DNA of 23,029 nt from a virus (IMGVR_UViG_3300034375_005797:1-23029), one strand, 5' to 3'; numbered from the stretch's first letter, positions 1-6,794 are shown. Notes: generated by a model from the letters alone, not told the origin. Translations and numbers: made by a program.

Positions 1-543
1 ATTTTTATTGGTGACGTTATCGATAATCATTATTCTAGTTATCATGAAACAGACACGGAGGCTTTGGGTGGTGCTGATGAACTTGAGCTAGCAATTGAAA
101 GGATTGCTCGTTGGTATAAGGCTTTCCCAAAAGCTATAGTTACAATTGGTAACCATGACCGTATTATAATGAGAAAAGCTCAAACAAGTGCTGTTCCAAG
201 AAAATGGATAAAAGCATACAAAGAAGTGTTAGAAGTTCCAGGTTGGAAATTTGTAGATAGATACGTTTTAGATAATGTACAATACATACATGGAGAAGCC
301 GGTACAGCAAGGATAAAATGTAAGGCTGATATGCAAAGCACTGTTCAAGGACATTTACATACTCAATGTTACACGGAGTTTTTTGTAGGTCAAAACTTTA
401 AAGTGTTTGGTATGCAAGTAGGATGTGGTATCAACTTTGATTCTTATGCTATGGCTTACGCTAAACGAGGTAAAAAACCAGCTATCGCTTGTGGAGTTGT
501 AATAGATGGTAAAATAGCTATCAACGAATTAATGGATTTATAA
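1..543 (+). CDS. Metallophosphoesterase (5' end cut by window)
   Basis: This calcineurin-like metallophosphoesterase is open from the first base, so its true start lies upstream; 180 residues are visible. Metal-binding motifs appear in family order: GDVID at visible residues 4-8, GNHD at 50-53, a histidine in YIHGE near 97 and GHLH at 117-120. The usual first DxH motif must lie before the window. The family hydrolyses phosphomonoesters or phosphodiesters with two metal ions. In phages, members next to exonuclease genes are often thought to act in DNA processing or repair, but substrate cannot be read from sequence. A TTG at base 64 could be mistaken for a start, but it would remove the GDVID motif, so I treat the gene as partial. 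It is followed by a 56-base AT-rich gap. Confidence 0.88.
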   Translation: MFIGDVIDNHYSSYHETDTEALGGADELELAIERIARWYKAFPKAIVTIGNHDRIIMRKAQTSAVPRKWIKAYKEVLEVPGWKFVDRYVLDNVQYIHGEAGTARIKCKADMQSTVQGHLHTQCYTEFFVGQNFKVFGMQVGCGINFDSYAMAYAKRGKKPAIACGVVIDGKIAINELMDL

Positions 544-599
544 TTGTTAAAATTATATTAATTTTTTTTTTAATTAACAAATGTTTATTATATTGCAAT

Positions 600-758
600 A
601 TGAAAAAACCTAAGAAGTATACACATCAACAAAGAATGTTTAGAATGGAAAAGGTATTGACAACTTATTATGTTTTAATACAGTCAATGCAAAAACGTAT
701 AGACACGATAGAGAAAAAATTAGGATTAAAAAAGGAGGAAGATGGTAATACTGTTTGA
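600..758 (+). CDS. Small basic hypothetical protein (52 aa)
   Basis: A 52-codon frame starts at ATG 600 and stops at TGA 758, overlapping the next gene by 17 bases. The product is lysine-rich and predicted helical: a basic N-terminus (KKPKKY), then a central amphipathic stretch and a charged C-terminal helix (RIDTIEKKLGL). I recognise no family. The end of this frame also carries the Shine-Dalgarno sequence and start codon of the exonuclease, so at least its 3' end could be translated for coupling. It fills the gap between two clear genes in the tight spacing usual for phage genomes. Chance occurrence of an open frame this short in AT-rich DNA cannot be excluded. Confidence 0.55.
   Translation: MKKPKKYTHQQRMFRMEKVLTTYYVLIQSMQKRIDTIEKKLGLKKEEDGNTV
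732..738 (+). promoter_or_regulatory. Strong Shine-Dalgarno sequence for the exonuclease gene
   Basis: AAGGAGG lies 3 bases before the ATG at 742 (closest edge). It matches the anti-Shine-Dalgarno end of 16S rRNA well, whereas most genes here start after A/T-rich sequence without such a match, as is usual in Bacteroidetes. The 3-base spacing is shorter than optimal. It also encodes KEE in the overlapping 52-aa frame, so the match may partly be coding coincidence. Confidence 0.4.
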
Positions 759-1422
759 TGCTGATAGTTTAGTTTTCTCATCTTGTGTAAATGTGGAAGA
801 TGATTTTGAACAAGCGAAAGCTAAGTTTGATGAAGTGTTAATGAGTATAGTTAACAAATTAGATGAGGAATATAACATTGATAGATTAATAGTGTTTAAT
901 GCGGCAAGAGGTAATTTTAGAAAGATAATCAACTCTAAGTATAAAGCTAATAGAACTAATAAACCACCATTATTATTAGATAAATTACATAAACATGTAA
1001 ATGAAGCTTATGAAAGTAAGACAGCTTATGGAATGGAAACAGATGATCTCGTGTCTATATATTGGAATAAATTACAAAAAGAAATAGGAAGGGATAATGT
1101 AATAATAGTAGCATTAGATAAAGACTATAAACAACTACCCTGTATGTTTTACAACTATCATCAAAAACATCAAACAATGTGGAATATCTCTGAGTTACAA
1201 GCAATGAGAAATTTTTATACACAAATGATTACTGGTGATAGCGCTGACAATGTTAATTTCTGTTTCGGATATGGACAAAAATACGCTGATAAAATATTTA
1301 AGAATTGTAAAACAAAATATCAATTTATTAGAGAAACATTTCAGTTATTTAAAAAAATATATAAATCAAAAGCACGTGAAAAATTCATCATGTGTTATAC
1401 TTTATTAAAACTAAAAACATGA
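742..1422 (+). CDS. 5'-3' exonuclease (FEN/flap nuclease family)
   Basis: A 226-residue member of the PIN-like FEN superfamily, related to phage T5/T7-type 5'-3' exonucleases, which remove RNA primers and 5' flaps during replication. The acidic metal-binding residues are present in order: FDADS (D6, D8), METDDLVS (E99, D101, D102), ALDKDYKQL (D126, D128) and GDSADNV (D166, D169). A basic segment at 61-71 (KIINSKYKANR) matches the family's conserved arch/DNA-contact region. The segment after GDSADN holds the glycine-rich helix-two-turn-helix region (FGYGQKYADK), which binds the DNA strand. Length is somewhat shorter than T5 exonuclease (about 290). The start at 742 gives the family-typical N-terminal strand leading into the first aspartate. 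The stop overlaps the next ATG in an ATGA. Confidence 0.9.
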   Translation: MVILFDADSLVFSSCVNVEDDFEQAKAKFDEVLMSIVNKLDEEYNIDRLIVFNAARGNFRKIINSKYKANRTNKPPLLLDKLHKHVNEAYESKTAYGMETDDLVSIYWNKLQKEIGRDNVIIVALDKDYKQLPCMFYNYHQKHQTMWNISELQAMRNFYTQMITGDSADNVNFCFGYGQKYADKIFKNCKTKYQFIRETFQLFKKIYKSKAREKFIMCYTLLKLKT

Positions 1423-1688
1423 GTAATATACTTGAAAAAGCAAATAGTATAATAAACAAAAGATCTGAGGAAAAAGAAAGGAATTACGGTCCATTTTCTG
1501 AAGGTATGAGAAGAGCTGCACTTATTGCTTCAGGCGCAACCGGTAAAGAGATAACTGCTGAAGACATGTATATGTGTATGGTAGCTTTAAAGCTGTCAAG
1601 AGAATCATATAATCACAAAGAAGATAATTTACTAGATGCAGTTGCATATCTAGGAGCACTTAATAATTTACACGATGAGCAAGGATAA
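1419..1688 (+). CDS. DUF6378-like phage protein
   Basis: An 89-residue protein resembling the small phage family annotated DUF6378. Shared features are an N-terminal helix with an RxxxYG pattern (ERNYGPFSEG), a central helix ending in KLSR (VALKLSRESY) and a C-terminal DNLLDAVAYLGAL segment with paired acidic residues. The pattern of two helices with conserved Asp/Glu recalls MazG-like all-alpha proteins, but no function is established and I do not assign one. I chose ATG 1419, forming an ATGA overlap with the exonuclease stop. An ATG at 1392 in the same frame would add nine residues and a 31-base overlap and looks less likely. The gene overlaps the next by 14 bases. Confidence 0.75.
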   Translation: MSNILEKANSIINKRSEEKERNYGPFSEGMRRAALIASGATGKEITAEDMYMCMVALKLSRESYNHKEDNLLDAVAYLGALNNLHDEQG

Positions 1689-2625
1689 TATTTGCATGAT
1701 CAATTTAATGGGTAAGGTTACTACTAAATTGAATTCACATAATGCTGGTTGGACTTATTGTTTGGCTAGTATTATTAATGCGAGGGTTGATTACGATGTT
1801 GAGTTTGTAAACGACCCTAAACAAATACATATGTATAAAACAGTGGTGATTAATAACGGTATTAATTACAAGGAAAATGTTTGGAACTTCTTCGGCGGAG
1901 TTCAACAGTTAACATTAGATTATTTACATGAGTTAAGTAAATACAAAGGAGATATTTATACATTTAATGAACCTATTGATTTTAAAACTTTACTAAAAAG
2001 AAAAGAGATAACAACTATTCCTAATAAGAAAGTTATATGTGAAACAACTACCAGTAACAAATTAATATTAGGGGATTCACATTCTTTATCTATTTATAAA
2101 AAAGGATGGGGTATTAAAAGATTAGATGGTAAAACATTACATGGTTTTTTAAAAGACCCGTACAAGTATTTTGACAAAGATAAAACTACTGATTTAATTT
2201 TATATTTTGGTAATATTGATATTAGATTTCATTTAATGCGACAGCCAAATCCTGAGTTAGCAGTATATGAATTGTTTGCTAAGCTATGTATGTTTATAGA
2301 AGAAATAACTCCTGAAATTAATGTAACAATTCAAGAGTTGTTACCGATAGAGGATGAATCTAGAAAAATACCTGGATCAGGAAAATATAAAGGTGAATCT
2401 TATTTCGGTAGTAAAGAAGCAAGACAAAACTTAGTTAACTTATTTAATGGTTTAATCAACACTGCTGGCACTGCAAAATATCCTTATAAAGTACAGAAAG
2501 CTTGGTTAACGTATCCATTAGACTTTAATCACATGGAAGCTAGGCAATCAGTTCATGTTAGACCTAGTAGTTATTTACATAAAAAAACATTTATAAATGA
2601 TACAAGAGTTCCAACTTTATTATAA
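1675..2625 (+). CDS. SGNH-hydrolase-like protein
   Basis: A 316-residue protein with two recognisable blocks of the SGNH/GDSL hydrolase fold: ILGDSHS at 131-137 (nucleophile Ser135, preceded by a beta strand) and LYFGNIDIRFH at 176-186, where block III normally carries Gly-x-Asn-Asp. A histidine near the end (H302, in RPSSYLHKK) sits where the catalytic His is expected, but the usual Asp two to three residues before it is not there. Residues 1-128 form an N-terminal part I cannot place. Known SGNH proteins are esterases, acyl- or glycan-modifying enzymes and transferases. Its position directly before the aGPT-PPlase-like and PLP genes suggests a part in the same pathway, possibly handling an acyl or amino-acid group; that is inference. 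There is no signal peptide. Confidence 0.65.
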   Translation: MSKDNICMINLMGKVTTKLNSHNAGWTYCLASIINARVDYDVEFVNDPKQIHMYKTVVINNGINYKENVWNFFGGVQQLTLDYLHELSKYKGDIYTFNEPIDFKTLLKRKEITTIPNKKVICETTTSNKLILGDSHSLSIYKKGWGIKRLDGKTLHGFLKDPYKYFDKDKTTDLILYFGNIDIRFHLMRQPNPELAVYELFAKLCMFIEEITPEINVTIQELLPIEDESRKIPGSGKYKGESYFGSKEARQNLVNLFNGLINTAGTAKYPYKVQKAWLTYPLDFNHMEARQSVHVRPSSYLHKKTFINDTRVPTLL

Positions 2626-3508
2626 AAAAGCAAAGTTAAATCAAGAAAGACTTTATCAAGGTTACGAGTGGACTAAAAAAGATATTGATGATGATTTAAT
2701 TTGGCATGTTCCAATCTACGATGTTGTTAATAGAAGATACGCAGCGTTTAGTAGTTTGTTAGAAGCTATTAGATTAAAAGAAGCAGATCCTAAAGGCAAT
2801 GGCGAATATTTTAAATATGCAGATGTTAATGATTTTGATTTCATGTTGCTATGTTACTTGTTTAGGTTATGTGGTAGTGGGATTAATTATTTTCCAAAGA
2901 CTAATCATCCTTACGGCACTCATGGTTTCGGTAATTTTTGGATAGTCGATAGTTTACTAAACGAAAGGCTAACATTTAATGAATGGATGGAGGATCTACC
3001 TGAAAAAAAGTTTAGTGATAACAAAGGTTATTTACTGCCTATGATTTCTAAAGGATTAAGAAATTTTATATTGGAAGATAGTTATAAATTAGTTAGCTAC
3101 ATACTAGATAACATGTGGGGATTAGAAATATACGAGGTTGTAGATCTAGGTAACGAGTGGTTATTACGAAGAGGATATAAAAGACAAAATTTTGTTCTCT
3201 GTGCTTTCGCAATGGACTTAGCTGAGTATTTCCCTAAAATAATAAGTAGGCATAGTAATGTTTACGTAGGATCTAACGCTAAAAAATGCTTAAAAGAAAT
3301 ATTTCCAAACGAAAAAGGGATTGGAAGTAATTTAAAAGTAACTAATGAATGTCTTGAGAGACTTTGTACTTTAACAGGCAATCACAGTTTTAAATACGAC
3401 ATGGAAGATGTGGCTTGTGATTTTATAAGATATAAGAATAATTTTCAGAGTAAGCATCATATAGAATATAATAACGGGATAAAATATTATAACAGTGTTT
3501 TTAAATAA
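2597..3508 (+). CDS. aGPT-PPlase-like protein (amino acid:DNA transferase-like)
   Basis: A 303-residue, mainly helical protein that I match, from memory of motifs, to the alpha-glutamyl/putrescinyl thymine pyrophosphorylase group (also called amino acid:DNA transferases). These enzymes replace an activated 5-hydroxymethyl group on a DNA pyrimidine with an amino acid or polyamine. Supporting features: an early arginine-rich helix (VVNRRYAAF, 43-51), LLCYLFRLCGSG at 84-95, FVLCAFAMDLAEYFP at 199-213, SRHSNVYVGSNAKKCL at 217-232 and a C-terminal DVACDFIRYK at 271-280, comparable to the family's LCEFDKY motif. No P-loop kinase domain is fused. It overlaps both neighbours (29 and 14 bases), so translation is probably coupled. 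The main alternative is another helix-hairpin-helix DNA-binding protein of unknown role. Confidence 0.55.
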   Translation: MIQEFQLYYKKAKLNQERLYQGYEWTKKDIDDDLIWHVPIYDVVNRRYAAFSSLLEAIRLKEADPKGNGEYFKYADVNDFDFMLLCYLFRLCGSGINYFPKTNHPYGTHGFGNFWIVDSLLNERLTFNEWMEDLPEKKFSDNKGYLLPMISKGLRNFILEDSYKLVSYILDNMWGLEIYEVVDLGNEWLLRRGYKRQNFVLCAFAMDLAEYFPKIISRHSNVYVGSNAKKCLKEIFPNEKGIGSNLKVTNECLERLCTLTGNHSFKYDMEDVACDFIRYKNNFQSKHHIEYNNGIKYYNSVFK

Positions 3509-4388
3509 ACAAAAATATATAGAGAATAAAGATCTAAACTTATTTGGTCTTGATCAATACTTAATGTTGACTGAAGATTTTAAATCATCTTTTGATCCTT
3601 TTGTAGTTAAAGATGTAAAGGGGTTCAATGTTATTGATGAATCTGAATCATGTGAAGTTGGTTATAAAGCAAGATCAGGTGAGTTTTTCATGCAACACTT
3701 AAAGGATATAAAAGTAAATCACGTGGTTTATGTTCAACCTAGAAGAGGTTTTGCAGGTATCTCATTAGCTTGGTTGTGTAAAAAGTATGACATGAAACTT
3801 ACTTTAGTTATGCCAGCTTCTAAAGAAGTAAGTGATCATCAAGCTTTATGTATTGAATTAGGAGCTGAAGCTAAGTTTGCTAGAATAGCAGCTATGCCAA
3901 ATGCTAATAAGATTGCAAAAGAATATGCTGAAAAAGTAAATGCTTTCTTTATACCGTTAGGATTAAATCACCCATTAGTTATTGCAGGAGGAGTAAAAGT
4001 TATCTATGATTATTTTAAAGACAAGGATAAACCTAAAACAATGTGGAGTGTGATAAGTACAGGTGTTTTACAAAGATCATTACAGATAGCTTTGCCAGAT
4101 ACAGAATTTAAAGCAGTAGCAGTTGCTAGAAATATACAACAAGGTGAATTAGGGCGCGCCGAGTTCTACAGTTATCATAAGCCCTTTAACAGTCTATCTG
4201 ATTTAATACCGGATAAATTTGATTGCGAGGATAGTTATGACTCGAAAGGCTGGCACTACATGTGTAAATATGGAAATGAAGGTGATTGGTTTTTTAGTGT
4301 AGCCGGTAACGCTAAGAAGCCATCAATAAATAAAAGTCAAATCAAATCATATAGGGATTGGAATGACTTAAAAGATTTTAAAATATGA
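3495..4388 (+). CDS. PLP-dependent enzyme, fold type II
   Basis: A 297-residue member of the tryptophan synthase beta/cysteine synthase (fold type II) superfamily. K58 in CEVGYKARSG is the likely Schiff-base lysine. YVQPRRGFAGISLAWLCKKY (79-98) matches the Asn-loop/helix region, LTLVMPAS and LELGAEA-type segments follow the small domain, and SVISTGVLQRSLQIALP (185-201) is the phosphate-binding loop region. A YDSKGW motif (248-253) resembles one I recall in phage PLP proteins. The family does beta-replacement, elimination or deamination on amino acids. Next to an aGPT-PPlase-like gene it may modify an amino acid before or after attachment to DNA; that is inference. Start is GTG 3495; no ATG exists before the conserved region without losing the N-terminus. 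Confidence 0.78.
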   Translation: MFLNKQKYIENKDLNLFGLDQYLMLTEDFKSSFDPFVVKDVKGFNVIDESESCEVGYKARSGEFFMQHLKDIKVNHVVYVQPRRGFAGISLAWLCKKYDMKLTLVMPASKEVSDHQALCIELGAEAKFARIAAMPNANKIAKEYAEKVNAFFIPLGLNHPLVIAGGVKVIYDYFKDKDKPKTMWSVISTGVLQRSLQIALPDTEFKAVAVARNIQQGELGRAEFYSYHKPFNSLSDLIPDKFDCEDSYDSKGWHYMCKYGNEGDWFFSVAGNAKKPSINKSQIKSYRDWNDLKDFKI

Positions 4389-5026
4389 TTTACAATAACG
4401 TGACTGAAGCTTTTGAATCTTTATATAATAAGATTGATAAAGTAGAGGAAGGTCCAAATAAAACCAAAGCAATTTATAATACTTGTTTTACGATTAAAGA
4501 CACTAAAGATCTTGTGGTCAAAACACCTTGGAGAAACTTTAAAACAAGCTATGCTGAAAAGGAATGGATTTGGTATGTTTCAGGAAATAGAAATGCTGAA
4601 GAGATAGCTAAGTGTGCCAAAATCTGGTATAATCACATGGATAATAATGGTAATGTTAATTCGAATTATGGATGGCAATGGTGGAGGAATGATCAATATC
4701 GTTATGTAGTAGAAGAATTAAAATATAATAGGTTTTCGAGACGTGCTGTTATTACAATATATGACGGTAAAGAATGGGAGGACTACGAGAAAGATACACC
4801 TTGCACTCTAGCAATACAGTTTTATTTTAAGACTGACCCTAATGTTTTACATATGTCTGTTATTATGAGAAGCAACGATTTATGGTTTGGTTTTTGTAAT
4901 GATGCCTATTGTTTTATGAAATTGCATGAATCAATGTGCGAAGATTTAAATGCAATTCAAGGAGAATACACACATTTCGCGCAAAACTTACATTTATACC
5001 CAAGACATTATGGAAAAAACATTTGA
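4385..5026 (+). CDS. Thymidylate synthase / pyrimidine hydroxymethylase homologue
   Basis: A 213-residue thymidylate synthase-superfamily protein. Landmarks: NYGWQW (94-99), SRRAVI (118-123), the catalytic cysteine in DTPCTLAIQF (C140), the phosphate-binding arginine in MRSNDLWFG (R162) and the nucleotide-contacting H203 and Y205 in NLHLYPRHY. In ungapped register with E. coli ThyA (R166 to N177) the residue at the Asn177 position is D173, although N172 is adjacent. Asp there is characteristic of dCMP hydroxymethylases, Asn of dUMP enzymes. The protein ends just after HYGKNI, without the C-terminal roughly 50 residues that close over the folate in ThyA (264 aa). A hydroxymethylase feeding base modification is my preferred reading. 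It starts in an ATGA overlap with the PLP gene. Confidence 0.82.
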   Translation: MIYNNVTEAFESLYNKIDKVEEGPNKTKAIYNTCFTIKDTKDLVVKTPWRNFKTSYAEKEWIWYVSGNRNAEEIAKCAKIWYNHMDNNGNVNSNYGWQWWRNDQYRYVVEELKYNRFSRRAVITIYDGKEWEDYEKDTPCTLAIQFYFKTDPNVLHMSVIMRSNDLWFGFCNDAYCFMKLHESMCEDLNAIQGEYTHFAQNLHLYPRHYGKNI

Positions 5027-5339
5027 ATTAATTAGACAATGGGCTAAAGAAAGAAGCCTTTATGAAAAAGGAAACTCACATACACAATATGTAAAGTTTC
5101 AAGAAGAAGCTGGTGAATTAGCTAAAGCTTTATTAAAAAAAGATAGAGATGAAATAATAGACTCAATTGGAGATATTGTAGTTGTATTGACTAACCTTGC
5201 TCATATGGAGGGGTTATCAATTGAGGATTGTATTGTTACAGCTTACTTAGAAATAAGAAATAGAAAAGGTAACATGATGAATGGTACTTTTGTAAAACAA
5301 GAAAGAAATACAGACCACATAATATCAGGAACAGAATGA
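5010..5339 (+). CDS. MazG-like NTP pyrophosphohydrolase
   Basis: A 109-residue single-domain member of the all-alpha NTP pyrophosphohydrolase superfamily. The magnesium-binding pattern is clear: KFQEEAGELAKA at 29-40 (E32, E33, E36) and DEIIDSIGDIVVVL at 47-60 (E48, D51, D55). Such enzymes hydrolyse dNTPs to dNMP and pyrophosphate; phage versions act on dUTP, dCTP or other nucleotides. Next to a pyrimidine hydroxymethylase homologue it could both supply dNMP substrate and drain the unmodified dNTP, as T4 gp56 does for dCTP; that is inference by analogy. I chose ATG 5010, which overlaps the preceding gene by 17 bases. An in-frame ATG at 4950 would add 20 residues lying wholly within the synthase gene and looks wrong. 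Confidence 0.82.
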   Translation: MEKTFELIRQWAKERSLYEKGNSHTQYVKFQEEAGELAKALLKKDRDEIIDSIGDIVVVLTNLAHMEGLSIEDCIVTAYLEIRNRKGNMMNGTFVKQERNTDHIISGTE

Positions 5340-5752
5340 GAAAATATATAGCAAAAATAAGAATACCGGAAAACTTAGATCACCAGTCAGTAGGTTATAT
5401 TGGTGAAAGAATATTTAAACTATGGTTTAATAGAGTTTATAATGATGAGCAATTATTTAAACAAAAAGCTGATCGTGAATATGAACAAATTGATTTTTCA
5501 GACGAGAAAGGATATACATACCAGGTTAAAACAACTAGCAAGAAAAGTTATACGTTTAATTGTCCATTAGATAAAATAGATAATCATTTAAATGCTTATT
5601 ATTATGTATTTATACAATTAAAAGACAATTATGCTTATATAGAACCATTACTAACCAGGGAGGACATTTTAGATAATATTAAAAAGTCTTTTATAAATGA
5701 CACGTGCTATGTTAAAGCAAGAGACCTCCAACAACAGGAGATCACAATATAA
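5336..5752 (+). CDS. Possible PD-(D/E)XK-fold protein
   Basis: A 138-residue protein whose layout suggests a restriction endonuclease-like fold. An N-terminal helix carries a conserved-looking Glu (GYIGERIFKLWF, E24), followed by EQIDF (D53) on a strand and YQVKTTSKK (Q63, K65) on the next strand. The usual motif is D...(D/E)xK; here Gln replaces the acidic residue, a change seen in some active members of the superfamily (Qxk variants). Alternating strands and helices after this also fit. It begins in an ATGA overlap with the MazG-like gene, so it belongs to the same operon. A nuclease or single-strand DNA processing role is possible, but I have no family match. The similarity rests on four residues and should be treated as tentative. 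Confidence 0.6.
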   Translation: MRKYIAKIRIPENLDHQSVGYIGERIFKLWFNRVYNDEQLFKQKADREYEQIDFSDEKGYTYQVKTTSKKSYTFNCPLDKIDNHLNAYYYVFIQLKDNYAYIEPLLTREDILDNIKKSFINDTCYVKARDLQQQEITI

Positions 5753-5990
5753 TGAAAAAATAATAGATGAATATTATTTATTAGTTATATATGAAATAGA
5801 AAGAGGAGAGCCAATCGAGAATATAGAATCAATGTTAAAAGAATACGAGTCAAATGAACTATATATAGAATGTGCAGGAATTAAAAAAGGCATAGATCAC
5901 ATAAGGTTTTTTGCTTTATTCGAATTAATATTAAGATTATGTTTAGATGAACAAACAGACAATTTAAAATTAGAATATGAGACCAGATAA
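5697..5990 (+). CDS. Hypothetical protein (up to 97 aa)
   Basis: I do not recognise this protein. It is acidic and mostly helical, with a central segment rich in Glu and Tyr (YEIERGEPIENIESMLKEY) and a hydrophobic C-terminal helix (HIRFFALFELILRLCL) too short and too charged at its edges to be a clear membrane anchor. The longest start, ATG 5697, gives a 56-base overlap with the preceding gene; an in-frame ATG at 5709 would give 93 residues and a 44-base overlap. The stop at 5990 overlaps the next gene's ATG by 14 bases. The overlaps place it in the same transcription unit as the nucleotide-metabolism genes. Confidence 0.65.
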   Translation: MTRAMLKQETSNNRRSQYNEKIIDEYYLLVIYEIERGEPIENIESMLKEYESNELYIECAGIKKGIDHIRFFALFELILRLCLDEQTDNLKLEYETR

Positions 5991-6432
5991 AATTAAAGAA
6001 ATAATAAACGAAAGAACAAACATAAATATAGATACTCCTACAAGAAGGAGAGACCACGTTTACGCTAGAGCTATATACTTTAAACTATGTAGAGACTTAA
6101 CACCATTAAGATTACATGAAATAGCTAGAACTGTAGATAAAAACCACGCTACAGTATTACACGGTTTAAATAATATATTTCCTTTGCTTAAACAATATGA
6201 CGACCCTTTGTATAATATTTACGTAGAATTAATGGAACACAAGTTAATGCCATTAAGAGAAAAATACGATTTATTAAAACATAAATACAAAGAGCTATCT
6301 AAATACACATTAGACAAGAAATATAATAATTTACTTAACATTATAAAGAAAGTTCCAGAGAATGAATTAGAACATGCAGAATTAAGGTTTGGTACTATAA
6401 CTGATATGTTAATTAACAAAAACAAAAAATAA
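5977..6432 (+). CDS. DnaA domain IV-like DNA-binding protein
   Basis: A 151-residue protein whose residues about 22-68 match the C-terminal DNA-binding domain (domain IV) of the replication initiator DnaA. RRRDHVYARAIYFKLCRDLT corresponds to the first helices, LRLHEIART to the helix before the turn, and KNHATVLHG (55-63) to the DnaA signature that reads the DnaA box. No AAA+ ATPase domain is present; the remainder (70-151) is helical and lysine-rich. It could bind DnaA-box-like sites at the phage origin, recruit or block host initiation, or act as a transcription regulator. Stand-alone DnaA-C-like proteins are known from Bacteroidetes phages. It is the last gene before a small intergenic gap and the packaging genes. 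Confidence 0.75.
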   Translation: MRPDKIKEIINERTNINIDTPTRRRDHVYARAIYFKLCRDLTPLRLHEIARTVDKNHATVLHGLNNIFPLLKQYDDPLYNIYVELMEHKLMPLREKYDLLKHKYKELSKYTLDKKYNNLLNIIKKVPENELEHAELRFGTITDMLINKNKK

Positions 6433-6450
6433 TTGTTATTTAAAAAATAT

Positions 6451-6471
6451 CTTTGATTAATCAAGTTTTTT
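6451..6471 (+). terminator. Weak terminator-like palindrome
   Basis: A perfect 12-base palindrome (6453-6464) is followed by G and six T. As a hairpin it gives only four A/T-rich pairs around a 4-base loop, so it would be a weak intrinsic terminator. It lies between the DnaA-like gene and the packaging genes, where an operon boundary is plausible. It could equally be a dyad operator. Confidence 0.25.
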
Positions 6472-6475
6472 CAAA

Positions 6476-6574
6476 ATGAATATAGCAATATTACATCCGT
6501 GTCCAATTTGTATCTCAATTACAATTGTAAGTTACCTAATCTATAAATATTTTAAGAATGAGCAGAGGAGGTAA
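6476..6574 (+). CDS. Possible 32-aa membrane micropeptide
   Basis: A 32-codon frame from ATG 6476 to TAA 6574 overlaps the start of the small terminase gene by 17 bases. The product has a CPIC motif (residues 9-12) followed by a hydrophobic stretch (about 13-24) and a charged end (KYFKNEQRR), which would suit a tiny single-pass membrane peptide. The purine-rich end of this frame also supplies the upstream region of the terminase start. Nothing else supports translation and the frame is short enough to be chance. Confidence 0.3.
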   Translation: MNIAILHPCPICISITIVSYLIYKYFKNEQRR

Positions 6575-6794
6575 ACGTATTAATTCAGGTAGGAAATCTA
6601 AAGCTGAAGAGGTTCAGTTAATAGAACGATTGAGTCCATTAGAAGATAAAGCTTTTGAAGCCTTACAAGCAGGGATAGAACAAGGAGACTTCAAGTATGT
6701 ACAATTATTTTACCATTATTACGCAGGTAAACCAAAAGAAACAAAAGATATTAACCTAGCCACTGAGCAGCCATTATTCCAATTAGATGAATGA
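6558..6794 (+). CDS. Putative terminase small subunit
   Basis: A 78-residue protein with the N-terminal signature common to short phage small terminases of this lineage: RGGKRINSGRKSKAEE at 3-18 (basic, glycine-rich), then a helix beginning LIERLSPLEDKAFEALQAGI and a GDFKYVQLFYHYYAGKPKETKD segment. Small terminase subunits recognise the packaging start site and stimulate the large subunit ATPase. It is far shorter than classical small terminases (about 140-200 aa) and contains one compact helical domain, so DNA recognition may depend on oligomerisation. The gene overlaps the large-subunit gene by 8 bases, the position that best supports the call. Confidence 0.75.
   Translation: MSRGGKRINSGRKSKAEEVQLIERLSPLEDKAFEALQAGIEQGDFKYVQLFYHYYAGKPKETKDINLATEQPLFQLDE

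Noticed and set aside
589-595. Bacteroidetes-like -7 element (TATATTG) before the 52-aa frame
   Set aside because: It lacks one T of the consensus, has no -33 box at the right distance and would place the transcription start at or inside the start codon at 600.
6453-6464. Perfect 12-base palindrome as an operator or attachment site
   Set aside because: No second copy, no integrase gene and no repressor are visible; a palindrome of this size made of A/T-rich sequence is not strong evidence. Kept only as a weak terminator candidate.
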